A DNA stretch of 35,853 bases from Burkholderia pseudomultivorans. GTDB lineage: Bacteria > Pseudomonadota > Gammaproteobacteria > Burkholderiales > Burkholderiaceae. Shown here one piece after another: positions 1 through 10,586 of this stretch. The translations under genes were made by a program, and so were the position numbers. Below the pieces are notes generated by a model. The model saw nothing but the letters and a program-made list of their open reading frames with translations. It was not told the DNA's origin and ran no database searches. Where the stretch lies: positions 1-35,853 of the forward strand of contig NZ_CABVPP010000068.1 of NCBI RefSeq assembly GCF_902499075.1, given 5' to 3'. Numbering within the stretch: position 1 is the first letter of the stretch; every line of letters begins with the position of its first letter.

Positions 1-205
1 CCACCGCGCCGCGCGCGGTGCGGCGACGCGCACCACGCCGCCGGATGCGCGCAAAACGCCGGCGCGCGCCGCGCGTGCGCCGCGACGCGGTGCGCATTTC
101 GCCAGACCGGCCGGTGCGCGCATCGCCGCCGTGCCAAAATAGCCGGTCGTCATCGCGCCGTTACGGCGCACCGTCCTTTCGTTTCGTTCGTAGCCAGGGA
201 TTGCC
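1..205. other. Window edge, no supported gene
   Basis: Very GC-rich sequence upstream of the first clear gene. Open frames exist here on both strands, but their translations are arginine-rich and look like shadow frames of high-GC DNA. The left end could contain the 5' end of a minus-strand gene that begins outside a recognisable family, but I cannot support one. The ribosome binding site for the next gene (AGGGA) lies at about 194-198. Confidence 0.4.
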
Positions 206-1258
206 ATGTCGTCATTGCTCAGGATTGGTCTGATGGGTTTCGGTTTCGCCGGCGCCACGTTCCACGCGCCAGTGATCGCGGCGAGCGGCCGCACGGAAGT
301 CGCGGCGATCGCGACGGGGCAGCCCGATCGCGCGCGCGCCGCCTATCCCGGCGCGCGCGTCGTCGCCGATCTCGATACGCTGCTCGGCCTCGACGACATC
401 GAGTGCGTGGTGATCGCCACGCCGAACGACACGCACTTCGCACTCGCACGCCAGGTGCTCGAAGCGGGCCGCCACGTCGTCGTCGACAAGCCCGTCACGC
501 TCACCGCCGACGAGGCGCTCGCGCTCGCGCGGCTCGCCAATGCGCGCAGCCGGCTGTTCGCGCCATTCCACAACCGCCGCTGGGACGGCGATTTCCTCAC
601 CGTGCGCCGCATCGTCGAAGCGGGCGAGCTCGGCCGGCTCACCGCGTTCGTATCGCACTTCGACCGCTTCCGGCCGACGCCGCGCACGCGCTGGCGCGAG
701 GAGCCGGCGCGCGGCGGCGGCCTGCTGCTCGATCTCGGCCCGCACCTGATCGACCAGGCGCTCGCGCTGTTCGGCCTGCCCGACACCGTCAGCGCGACCG
801 TCAAGACGCGCCGCGACAACGGCGCGGCGCCCGACTTCGTGCACCTGCTGCTCGGCTATCCGGACAAGGACGTCACGCTGCACGCGAGCGCGCTGTCGGC
901 GATCGAGCCCGCGCGCTTCACGCTGCACGGCACGCGCGGCAGCTACCAGAAGTTCGGGCTCGACACGCAGGAAGACCAGCTGAAAGCCGGCCTGACGCCG
1001 GACGACGTCGAATTCGGCGGCGGCAACCCGCCCGGCCTGCTGCGCGTGCTCGACGGCGAAGTCGAGCTCGAACGCCCGGTGCCGACGCTCGACGGCCAGT
1101 ACGCGGAGTTCTACCGCGCGCTCGCCGCGTCGATCCGCGACGGCGCGCCGTTCCCGATTACGCCGCAGGACGCCGTCGACGTGATGACGATCATCGAGCT
1201 CGCCGCGCAGAGCGAGCACGAAGGCCGCCGGCTGCCGTTCGTGCGCCGGACGGTCTGA
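206..1258 (+). CDS. Gfo/Idh/MocA family NAD(P)-dependent oxidoreductase
   Basis: A 350-residue cytosolic dehydrogenase of the Gfo/Idh/MocA family, which oxidises or reduces sugars, inositols or related polyols with NAD(P). The N-terminus has a Rossmann nucleotide-binding turn (GFGFAGATFH, residues 11-20). A DKP motif follows with Lys95, the usual catalytic lysine of the family. The C-terminal domain carries the GGGLLLDLGPHLIDQ segment that normally lines the substrate site. The length is normal for the family (330-390). The ATG at 206 has AGGGA 7 bases upstream. It resembles the YdgJ/YhhX-type members. Neighbours give no substrate: the next gene is an unrelated lipoprotein 165 bases away. The family is certain and the substrate unknown. 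Confidence 0.9.
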   Translation: MSSLLRIGLMGFGFAGATFHAPVIAASGRTEVAAIATGQPDRARAAYPGARVVADLDTLLGLDDIECVVIATPNDTHFALARQVLEAGRHVVVDKPVTLTADEALALARLANARSRLFAPFHNRRWDGDFLTVRRIVEAGELGRLTAFVSHFDRFRPTPRTRWREEPARGGGLLLDLGPHLIDQALALFGLPDTVSATVKTRRDNGAAPDFVHLLLGYPDKDVTLHASALSAIEPARFTLHGTRGSYQKFGLDTQEDQLKAGLTPDDVEFGGGNPPGLLRVLDGEVELERPVPTLDGQYAEFYRALAASIRDGAPFPITPQDAVDVMTIIELAAQSEHEGRRLPFVRRTV

Positions 1259-1423
1259 GCGGCGCGCCGGCCACGCCTGGCTGCATGCGGAGCCGCACCA
1301 GCCTGCGCGACCGGCCCGCCCCTACATTCCGTTACAAATGGAGCGGGAACGAAAGTCAGCGGCCGACCGGTCTGACGCGTTTCCCGAAAGTCGATCCGAC
1401 ACCCAAACCGTCAGGAGAATGTG

Positions 1424-1786
1424 ATGCAACGGTTGATTCGCGCAGCAGCATGCTGCGTCCTGGTTTCCTCGCTCGCGGCATGTATCGTCCAGCCGCAGCA
1501 ACCGGCCCGGCCGGCGCCGCCGCCGCGGCCGAATCCGCAGGTGGTCGCGAACGAGCGGATGCAACAGATCCAGGGCCGGATCGACAACCTGCATCGCCGG
1601 ATCGACGCCCGCGTCAACGGCGGCTACTACCCGCCGCCGTACGGCGCGCAGCTGCACCATCGCCTCGACGTGATCCGCCAGGAATCGAACGACATGTCGG
1701 CGCAGCACGGCGGCGGCCTGTCCGGCGACGAGCAGCGCGTGCTGAACCAGGAACTCGACACGGCCGCGCGCGCGATCGGCGAGTAA
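1424..1786 (+). CDS. Small proline-rich lipoprotein
   Basis: A 120-residue predicted outer-membrane or periplasmic lipoprotein. The signal peptide ends in a lipobox (SLAAC) with Cys20 as the lipidated residue. A proline-rich linker (about residues 23-38) follows, then a mostly helical region with many Gln, Arg and Asp residues and a GGYYPPPYG turn. The start is set by AGGAG at 1413-1417, which is 6 bases from the ATG at 1424. An in-frame GTG at 1421 would be too close. I recognise no enzymatic domain. It appears to be monocistronic, ending just before a hairpin and the gcv promoter. Small lipoproteins of this kind are common in Burkholderia and are usually uncharacterised. Confidence 0.8.
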   Translation: MQRLIRAAACCVLVSSLAACIVQPQQPARPAPPPRPNPQVVANERMQQIQGRIDNLHRRIDARVNGGYYPPPYGAQLHHRLDVIRQESNDMSAQHGGGLSGDEQRVLNQELDTAARAIGE

Positions 1787-1811
1787 GGCCGGCGCCCGCC
1801 GGCGACGAAAA

Positions 1812-1836
1812 AAGCGGCGGCGCCCTGCCGCCGCTT
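1812..1836 (+). terminator. Hairpin after the lipoprotein gene
   Basis: A perfect 9-bp stem, AAGCGGCGG (1812-1820) with CCGCCGCTT (1828-1836), and a 7-base loop. It lies 25 bases after the lipoprotein stop codon. An A-run precedes the stem and only TT follows it, so it fits a weak or bidirectional intrinsic terminator separating the lipoprotein from the gcv promoter. Confidence 0.6.
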
Positions 1837-1864
1837 GTCGCGAAGCGACATTCTTTTGCCCAAA

Positions 1865-1893
1865 TTGACAAGGCCGGGCCGCTCGCGTACAGT
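1865..1893 (+). promoter_or_regulatory. Sigma-70 promoter of the gcv operon
   Basis: A perfect -35 box TTGACA (1865-1870), a 17-base spacer and a -10 box TACAGT (1888-1893). The predicted start near 1900 places the first nucleotide almost exactly at the 5' side of the first glycine aptamer (1902). The leader would therefore begin with the riboswitch. Confidence 0.8.
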
Positions 1894-1901
1894 CGCCCGC
1901 A

Positions 1902-1994
1902 CGCGTCGGGAGAGCGTGTGACCGCGTTGTTGAACGCCGGTCGCGCCGCCGAAGGGGCACACCCGCAAACTCTCAGGCAAAAGGACCGACCGCG
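1902..1994 (+). promoter_or_regulatory. Glycine riboswitch, aptamer I
   Basis: The first glycine-binding aptamer. P1 pairs CGCGTCGG (1902-1909) with CCGAC/CGCG (1986-1994), leaving one bulged C. The conserved blocks GGGAGAG, CCGAAGGGGCA and ACTCTCAGGCAAAAGGACC appear in the family order. Such aptamers bind glycine in mRNA leaders and usually switch on glycine cleavage genes, which agrees with gcvT following directly. Confidence 0.93.
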
Positions 1995-1995
1995 T

Positions 1996-2036
1996 CGGGG
2001 AACGCCGTCCGTGCATTGCGCGGGCCGCACTCCCCG
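1996..2036 (+). other. Structured linker between glycine aptamers
   Basis: The 44 bases between the two aptamers can fold by themselves. CGGGG (1996-2000) pairs with CCCCG (2032-2036), and inside it GTGC (2011-2014) pairs with GCAC (2027-2030). Tandem glycine riboswitches often have short linkers, so a self-paired linker is worth noting. Its function is unknown; it may stack the two aptamers or be neutral. Confidence 0.5.
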
Positions 2037-2038
2037 CA

Positions 2039-2156
2039 CTCTGGAGAGCGGCAGTAGCCCGCTGCGCCGATGCGGCGCGGGCAGGCTGCCCACCGAAGGG
2101 GCGCGCGTTCGCCGGGCTTTGCCCGCAGCGCAATCTCTCAGGTATCGAGGACAGAG
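2039..2156 (+). promoter_or_regulatory. Glycine riboswitch, aptamer II
   Basis: The second aptamer of the tandem glycine riboswitch. P1 pairs CTCTG (2039-2043) with CAGAG (2152-2156). The conserved GGAGAGCGGCAGT, CACCGAAGGGGC and CAATCTCTCAGG blocks are present, along with a long GC-rich P3. About 92 bases separate it from the gcvT start. In that stretch GCCT (2231-2234) can pair with AGGC (2241-2244), covering part of the Shine-Dalgarno sequence. No T-run terminator is visible before the start codon, so control of translation initiation is more likely than attenuation; that is inference. Confidence 0.93.
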
Positions 2157-2248
2157 GGGCATGTACAGGATCGCTCGCCGGCTCGCGGCCGCGGCGGTCG
2201 GCACATGGCCGTTCTGATCCGCGCGCAAGCGCCTTGCCTGAGGCCTCG

Positions 2249-3367
2249 ATGACTGCACTGAAACATACCCCGCTCAACGCCGCGCACCGCGCGCTCAATG
2301 CCCGCATGGTCGACTTCGGCGGCTGGGACATGCCCGTCAACTACGGCTCGCAGATCGAAGAACACGAAGCCGTGCGCACCGACGCCGGCATGTTCGACGT
2401 GTCGCACATGTGCGTCGTCGATTTCACCGGCAGCCGCGTGCGCGCCTTCTTCGAGCACGCGATCGCGAACAACGTCGGCAAGCTCAAGACGCCCGGCAAG
2501 GCGCTCTACTCGTGCCTGCTCAATCCGCAGGGCGGCGTCATCGACGACCTGATCGTCTATTACTTCACCGAAGACTTCTTCCGCGTCGTCGTCAATGCCG
2601 GCACCGCCGACAAGGACATCGCGTGGTTCAACCAGCTCAACGAACAGGGCGGCTACGGCGTGACGATCGCGCCGCGCCGCGATTTCGCGATCGTCGCCGT
2701 GCAGGGCCCGAACGCCCGCGAAAAGACCTGGACGACGATTCCGGCCGCGCGCGCCGCGACGAGCGAGCTGAAGCCGTTCAACGCCGCGCAGGTCGCCGGC
2801 ACGCCGTTCGGCGACCTCACCGTCGCGCGCACCGGCTACACGGGCGAGGACGGCTTCGAGATCATCGTCCCGGCCGTACACGTCGAGGCGCTGTGGAACG
2901 CGCTGCAGCAAAACGGCGTGCGCCCGTGCGGGCTCGGCGCGCGCGACACGCTGCGCCTCGAGGCCGGCATGAACCTGTACGGCCAGGACATGGACGACAC
3001 CGTCTCGCCGCTCGACGCGGGCCTCGCGTGGACGGTCGACCTGTCGGCGCCGCGCGACTTCGTCGGCCGCGCCGCGCTCGAGCGCGACGGCTCGCGCGCC
3101 GCGTTCGTCGGCCTGATCCTGCAGAAGGAAAACGGCAAGGCGGGCGGCGTGCTGCGCGCGCACCAGAAGGTCGTCACGCCGCACGGCGAAGGCGAGATCA
3201 CGAGCGGCACGTTCTCGCCGTCGATGCAGGAATCGATCGCGTTCGCGCGCGTGCCGGCGGCCGTCCAGGTCGGCGACACGGTCCATGTGCAGATTCGTGA
3301 CAAGCAACTTCCCGCGCGCGTGGTAAAACTGCCGTTCGTGCGCAACGGCAAGGTCCTCGCTGCGTAA
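2249..3367 (+). CDS. gcvT: Aminomethyltransferase (glycine cleavage T-protein)
   Basis: GcvT, 372 residues, the tetrahydrofolate-dependent subunit of the cytosolic glycine cleavage system. It takes the aminomethyl group from lipoyl-GcvH, releases ammonia and makes 5,10-methylene-THF. The N-terminus ([24 protein letters not shown]) and the [13 protein letters not shown] and [18 protein letters not shown] segments are typical of the family. The C-terminal barrel (about 285-370) is complete. The ATG at 2249 is preferred over an upstream TTG at 2234 because GAGG lies 5 bases before it and family members begin at this point. It is the first gene of gcvTHP under the tandem glycine riboswitch. Confidence 0.97.
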   Translation: MTALKHTPLNAAHRALNARMVDFGGWDMPVNYGSQIEEHEAVRTDAGMFDVSHMCVVDFTGSRVRAFFEHAIANNVGKLKTPGKALYSCLLNPQGGVIDDLIVYYFTEDFFRVVVNAGTADKDIAWFNQLNEQGGYGVTIAPRRDFAIVAVQGPNAREKTWTTIPAARAATSELKPFNAAQVAGTPFGDLTVARTGYTGEDGFEIIVPAVHVEALWNALQQNGVRPCGLGARDTLRLEAGMNLYGQDMDDTVSPLDAGLAWTVDLSAPRDFVGRAALERDGSRAAFVGLILQKENGKAGGVLRAHQKVVTPHGEGEITSGTFSPSMQESIAFARVPAAVQVGDTVHVQIRDKQLPARVVKLPFVRNGKVLAA

Positions 3368-3370
3368 CGA

Positions 3371-3389
3371 CCGGGAGGCCGCCTCCCGG
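3371..3389 (+). repeat. Short hairpin between gcvT and gcvH
   Basis: CCGGGAGG (3371-3378) and CCTCCCGG (3382-3389) form an 8-bp stem with a 3-base loop, starting 3 bases after the gcvT stop codon. No U-run follows. It could protect the upstream message from 3' exonucleases or reduce read-through into gcvH. Confidence 0.5.
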
Positions 3390-3484
3390 CACGCCGGGAG
3401 ATGGCGCCCGGCGAACCTTACATCCGGCGCGTCCGCGCGGCGCGCCAGCAGAACGAATCACACACTTTTATCCAGGAGCATCCG

Positions 3485-3865
3485 ATGAGCAACGTCCCGG
3501 CCGATCTGAAGTACACCGACGAACACGAGTGGATCCGCACCGAAGCAGACGGCACGCTGACGGTCGGCATCACCGATCACGCGCAGAGCACGCTCGGCGA
3601 CATCGTCTTCCTCGAACTGCCGGAAGTCGGCAAGCAGGTGACGGCGGGCGACGCGGTCGGCGTCGTCGAGTCGGTGAAGGCGGCATCCGACATCTACTCG
3701 CCGGTGTCCGGCGAAGTCGTCGCGATCAACGAAGCCATCGTCGACACGCCCGACGCAGTCAACAGCGACGCCTACGCGAGCTGGCTGTTCAAGATCAAGC
3801 TCGCGGACGGCGCATCGACCGACAAGCTGATCGACGCCGCAGCCTACGGCAAGCTGATCGACTGA
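3485..3865 (+). CDS. gcvH: Glycine cleavage system H protein
   Basis: GcvH, 126 residues, the lipoyl carrier that shuttles the aminomethyl intermediate between GcvP, GcvT and lipoamide dehydrogenase. The lipoylation site is Lys65 in [16 protein letters not shown]. The N-terminal KYTDEHEWI and the C-terminal WLFKIKL strand are standard. The start at ATG 3485 is fixed by AGGAG at 3474-3478 with 6-base spacing and by family alignment. The open frame extends further upstream without homology. It is the second gene of gcvTHP. Lipoamide dehydrogenase (L-protein) is not in the window and is presumably supplied by another locus. Confidence 0.97.
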   Translation: MSNVPADLKYTDEHEWIRTEADGTLTVGITDHAQSTLGDIVFLELPEVGKQVTAGDAVGVVESVKAASDIYSPVSGEVVAINEAIVDTPDAVNSDAYASWLFKIKLADGASTDKLIDAAAYGKLID

Positions 3866-3910
3866 CTTTATTCCCCGAACTGCGCGGAGCCGGCCGTCCG
3901 GTCCCGCGCG

Positions 3911-3938
3911 CGACCGGCGCTGGCGCCAGCGCCGGTCG
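3911..3938. repeat. Perfect 28-bp palindrome between gcvH and gcvP
   Basis: Both 14-base halves match perfectly: CGACCGGCGCTGGC (3911-3924) is followed at once by its reverse complement (3925-3938). As RNA it would form a very stable stem with a minimal loop, centred about 60 bases after gcvH and 75 bases before gcvP. There is no T-run on either strand, so it is not a classical terminator. An RNA-stabilising element or a binding site for a dimeric protein are alternatives. Confidence 0.75.
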
Positions 3939-3998
3939 ACCGCACAGCATGGGGCCCGAACGCGCCGACGCGCGCCCTCGGGTCGACATAGGAACGCC

Positions 3999-6926
<2,928 letters not shown>

Positions 6927-6962
6927 CGCGCGCGGCGCCCGGATCGCCCGATGGCGCCCGAC

Positions 6963-6995
6963 ACCGCACGCAACTCCGCGTTGCGTGCGGTTTTT
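6963..6995 (+). terminator. Rho-independent terminator of gcvTHP
   Basis: A perfect 11-bp stem: ACCGCACGCAA (6963-6973), loop of 7, then TTGCGTGCGGT (6981-6991). The final T continues into TTTT (6992-6995). It lies 37 bases after gcvP and should end the riboswitch-controlled transcript. Confidence 0.93.
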
Positions 6996-7076
6996 GCATT
7001 TGACGCCGATCCGGCTCACGCTTGTCCCCCAATCCGGCTAACATCACACGCGATCCAGCCAATGAAGGAGTTCCGC

Positions 7077-8219
7077 ATGGTGCGTCCGATGTTTCCGGGC
7101 CATGTCGACAGGCCAGCGCGGCGACGCGTGCGCGCACGCCGTTTCGTGCCGACCTTCGTCGCGTCGCTGTCGTTCGCCGCTGCCGGCTTCGGCGCGGCCG
7201 GCAGTGCGCACGCGGCGATGAATTTCTGCGCGGCGCCCGCGCTGCAGGCCAGCGAGACGACGCAGGCCGAACCCGGCGTGCAGGCGCTGATCCGCAGCGT
7301 CGACGCGCGCCTCGGCGAGCAGCCGAAGGCGATGGCGCGCGTGCATACCGAAGGCACGCTGCCGCACCAGGGCATCTACGACCAGAGCGCCGACGCGCTG
7401 AAGGACATGGACCTGATGCGCGACGCCGCGCTCGCGTGGCGCGTGACCAACGCGCCGCGCTACCTGCAGCTCGTCGACCGCTTCCTGTCGGCGTGGGTCG
7501 CGACCTACCAGCCGAGCTTCAACCCGATCGACGAGACGCGCTTCGAAAGCCTGATCCTCGCGTACGACATGACCGCGAGCGCGCTGCCGGTGAAGACGCG
7601 CAACGCGGCGTCCGCGTTCATCGCGAAGCTCGGCGCCGGCTACGTCGCGCAGATCGACGCGCAGAAGCGCCCGCTCACCGGCACCTGGCGCAACAACTGG
7701 CAGAGCCACCGGATCAAGCTGATCGCGCTGTCGGCGTTCACGCTCGGCGACCGCAAGATGATGAATGCCGCGCAGCGGCTGTTCGTCGAGCATCTGGCCG
7801 ACAACATCGGCCCGGACGGCACGACCTGGGACTTCGAGGAACGCGACGCGCTGCACTATGCCGTCTACGACCTGCAGCCGCTGGTGACGGCCGCGCTCGC
7901 CGCGCGCCGCTTCAACCGCAACTGGCTGCGCGAGCGCGGCGCGAACGGCGCAACGCTCGCGGCCGCGCTCGACTGGCTGGTGCCGTACGCGCGCGGCGAG
8001 AAGACGCACGAGGAATTCGTGCACTCGCCGGTGCCGTTCGACGCCCAGCGCCGCGAGGCCGGGCTGCCGGGCTATACGGGGCAGTGGGACCCGAAAAACG
8101 CCACCGAACTCTTTCATCTGGCCGCGCGGCTCGACGGACGCTACGCCCGCGTCGCGCAGCAGCTTTCCCCAACGCCGCCCGCATGGCTCGCTGCGTGCCT
8201 GCCATTGCAGGCGCGCTAG
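7077..8219 (+). CDS. Exported alginate-lyase-family protein
   Basis: A 380-residue exported protein of the alginate lyase family (Pfam Alginate_lyase, alpha/alpha-toroid fold), recognised from the pattern around FNPIDETRFESLILAYDM and the following helical repeats. An extended basic N-region leads to a hydrophobic core and a likely signal peptidase site after SAHA (about residue 46). ATG 7077 is chosen because AAGGAG at 7065-7070 lies 6 bases upstream. Alginate lyases of this type usually carry an NNH active-site motif. Here the matching stretch reads RNNWQSHRIKL, so the histidine is displaced and the substrate is doubtful. It follows the gcvP terminator and lies 30 bases before sdaA, which suggests shared transcription with sdaA. 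Confidence 0.75.
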   Translation: MVRPMFPGHVDRPARRRVRARRFVPTFVASLSFAAAGFGAAGSAHAAMNFCAAPALQASETTQAEPGVQALIRSVDARLGEQPKAMARVHTEGTLPHQGIYDQSADALKDMDLMRDAALAWRVTNAPRYLQLVDRFLSAWVATYQPSFNPIDETRFESLILAYDMTASALPVKTRNAASAFIAKLGAGYVAQIDAQKRPLTGTWRNNWQSHRIKLIALSAFTLGDRKMMNAAQRLFVEHLADNIGPDGTTWDFEERDALHYAVYDLQPLVTAALAARRFNRNWLRERGANGATLAAALDWLVPYARGEKTHEEFVHSPVPFDAQRREAGLPGYTGQWDPKNATELFHLAARLDGRYARVAQQLSPTPPAWLAACLPLQAR

Positions 8220-8249
8220 CACTACTCTTAAAGCAAGGCAGGAATCCAA

Positions 8250-9638
<1,389 letters not shown>

Positions 9639-9759
9639 GCGTCGGCGGTCACGGCCGCTCGACCCGGCCGCGCGATACGCGCGCGCCTTTCATCGGCGGG
9701 CCGTTGCGCGCCGGCCGCCCTCGCGGCCATTCGAACCGGCTGGCCGCAGCATCTGCGTG

Positions 9760-10161
9760 CTAGCCGATCAGCCAGTTCTCCAGCCTCAAGCCCGGATAAC
9801 TCGCGAAATCCCGCTCGTTGGTGGTCACCAGCACGACGTCGAGCGATACCGCGTGCGCGCCGATCAGCTTGTCGAGATGATCCTTCTTGCGTTCCCGCGT
9901 CGCCTCGCGAATGGGGCCGTATGCCTGCGCAGCCGCTCCGTCGAACGGCGCAACCGGGATATCCTCGATCAGCGCGGCGAGATTGCGGCGTTCGCGGGCC
10001 GGATTGGCGCATACCGTCACGCCGTACTCGAGTTCCGCATAGGTGATCGCCGACATGACGACGTCCCCCGTGTAGCACTGCGCGAAACGCCGCGCGACCT
10101 GCTCCGGCTGGTTCTTCATCAGATAGAGGCACATGTTGGTGTCGAGCATGTAGCGCGGCAT
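9760..10161 (-). CDS. vapC: VapC toxin, PIN-domain ribonuclease
   Basis: A 133-residue PIN-domain toxin, similar to the enteric VapC/MvpT type known to cleave initiator tRNA(fMet). The acidic metal-binding residues are all visible: Asp7 in MLDTN, Glu43 in TYAELEYG, Asp97 in HLDKLIGAHA and Asp118 in TTNERDF. The C-terminus PGLRLENWL also matches that group. The ATG at 10161 overlaps the antitoxin stop codon by one base (TGATG), so translation is coupled. The toxin looks intact and probably active. The tRNA target is inferred from family similarity. Confidence 0.92.
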   Translation of the reverse strand: MPRYMLDTNMCLYLMKNQPEQVARRFAQCYTGDVVMSAITYAELEYGVTVCANPARERRNLAALIEDIPVAPFDGAAAQAYGPIREATRERKKDHLDKLIGAHAVSLDVVLVTTNERDFASYPGLRLENWLIG

Positions 10162-10397
10162 CACCAACCCTCGCGCTCGGCCTGTTCCTGATCGCCGCGC
10201 CCCTCGGCCATGAAATCCGGCCCGAATTTCGCGAACTTGCCAAGCACGCCGGTCAGCGGCCGCCGCGCAGGCCGGATGCGAATTTCGTCGCCGACACGCT
10301 CGATTTCGAGTTCGATATCGCTGCGCTCATAAGCCAGATCCGCGGGAATCCGCACCGCCTGCGAGTTGCCATTCCGGAAGACCCGGGTGGTATGCAT
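10161..10397 (-). CDS. vapB: VapB antitoxin, AbrB/SpoVT fold
   Basis: A 78-residue antitoxin. The N-terminal swapped-hairpin AbrB domain has the hallmark RVFRNGNSQAVRIPADL (residues 5-21). The C-terminal tail (GPDFMAEGRGDQEQAEREGW) is acidic and is the expected toxin-wrapping segment. The start at 10397 (ATG CAT ACC) follows GGGAGA 6 bases upstream. It binds and inhibits VapC and, with it, represses its own promoter. Repeated ATGTAC sequences just upstream are likely operator sites. The gene lies between sdaA and a divergent TPP-enzyme gene. Confidence 0.9.
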   Translation of the reverse strand: MHTTRVFRNGNSQAVRIPADLAYERSDIELEIERVGDEIRIRPARRPLTGVLGKFAKFGPDFMAEGRGDQEQAEREGW

Positions 10398-10414
10398 GTC
10401 ATGTCTCCCATTAC

Positions 10415-10477
10415 GGATGTACGAAGGATGTACATTAGGTCGTTTTTTCGTCCAATGTAAATCCGTGTGTGTACACA
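10415..10477 (-). promoter_or_regulatory. vapBC promoter and operator region
   Basis: Two direct copies of GGATGTAC (10415-10422 and 10426-10433) are spaced one helical turn apart. TACATT (10431-10436) and AATGTA (10454-10459) form an inverted repeat. A possible minus-strand promoter is TTTACA (10461-10456), 18 bases, TAATGT (10437-10432), so the repeats would overlap the -10 box. A separate perfect palindrome, TGTGTACACA, lies at 10468-10477. The AT-rich content stands out from its surroundings. VapB/VapC autorepression is inferred from the family. Confidence 0.6.
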
Positions 10478-10586
10478 ACCCGGCCCGCGCCCTCCCCGCG
10501 TTCCGACACTTTTCACCGGCCGGCGTACCGGAGGCCCGCCAACGGGCGTAAGCTGTACGTCCCGCTACCCAGGGAGACGGCAGCCC

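Noticed and set aside
18-233. A short plus-strand frame at the left edge
   Set aside because: Arginine-rich translation and no ribosome binding site; it overlaps the true oxidoreductase start.
1345-1376. GGAAC ... TCTGA resembling a sigma-E promoter before the lipoprotein gene
   Set aside because: The distance between boxes is 20 bases, longer than sigma-E promoters normally allow, so I did not call it.
9760-10477. vapBC as the border of a genomic island
   Set aside because: No integrase, tRNA end, direct-repeat pair or clear composition change around it; only the short promoter region is AT-rich.
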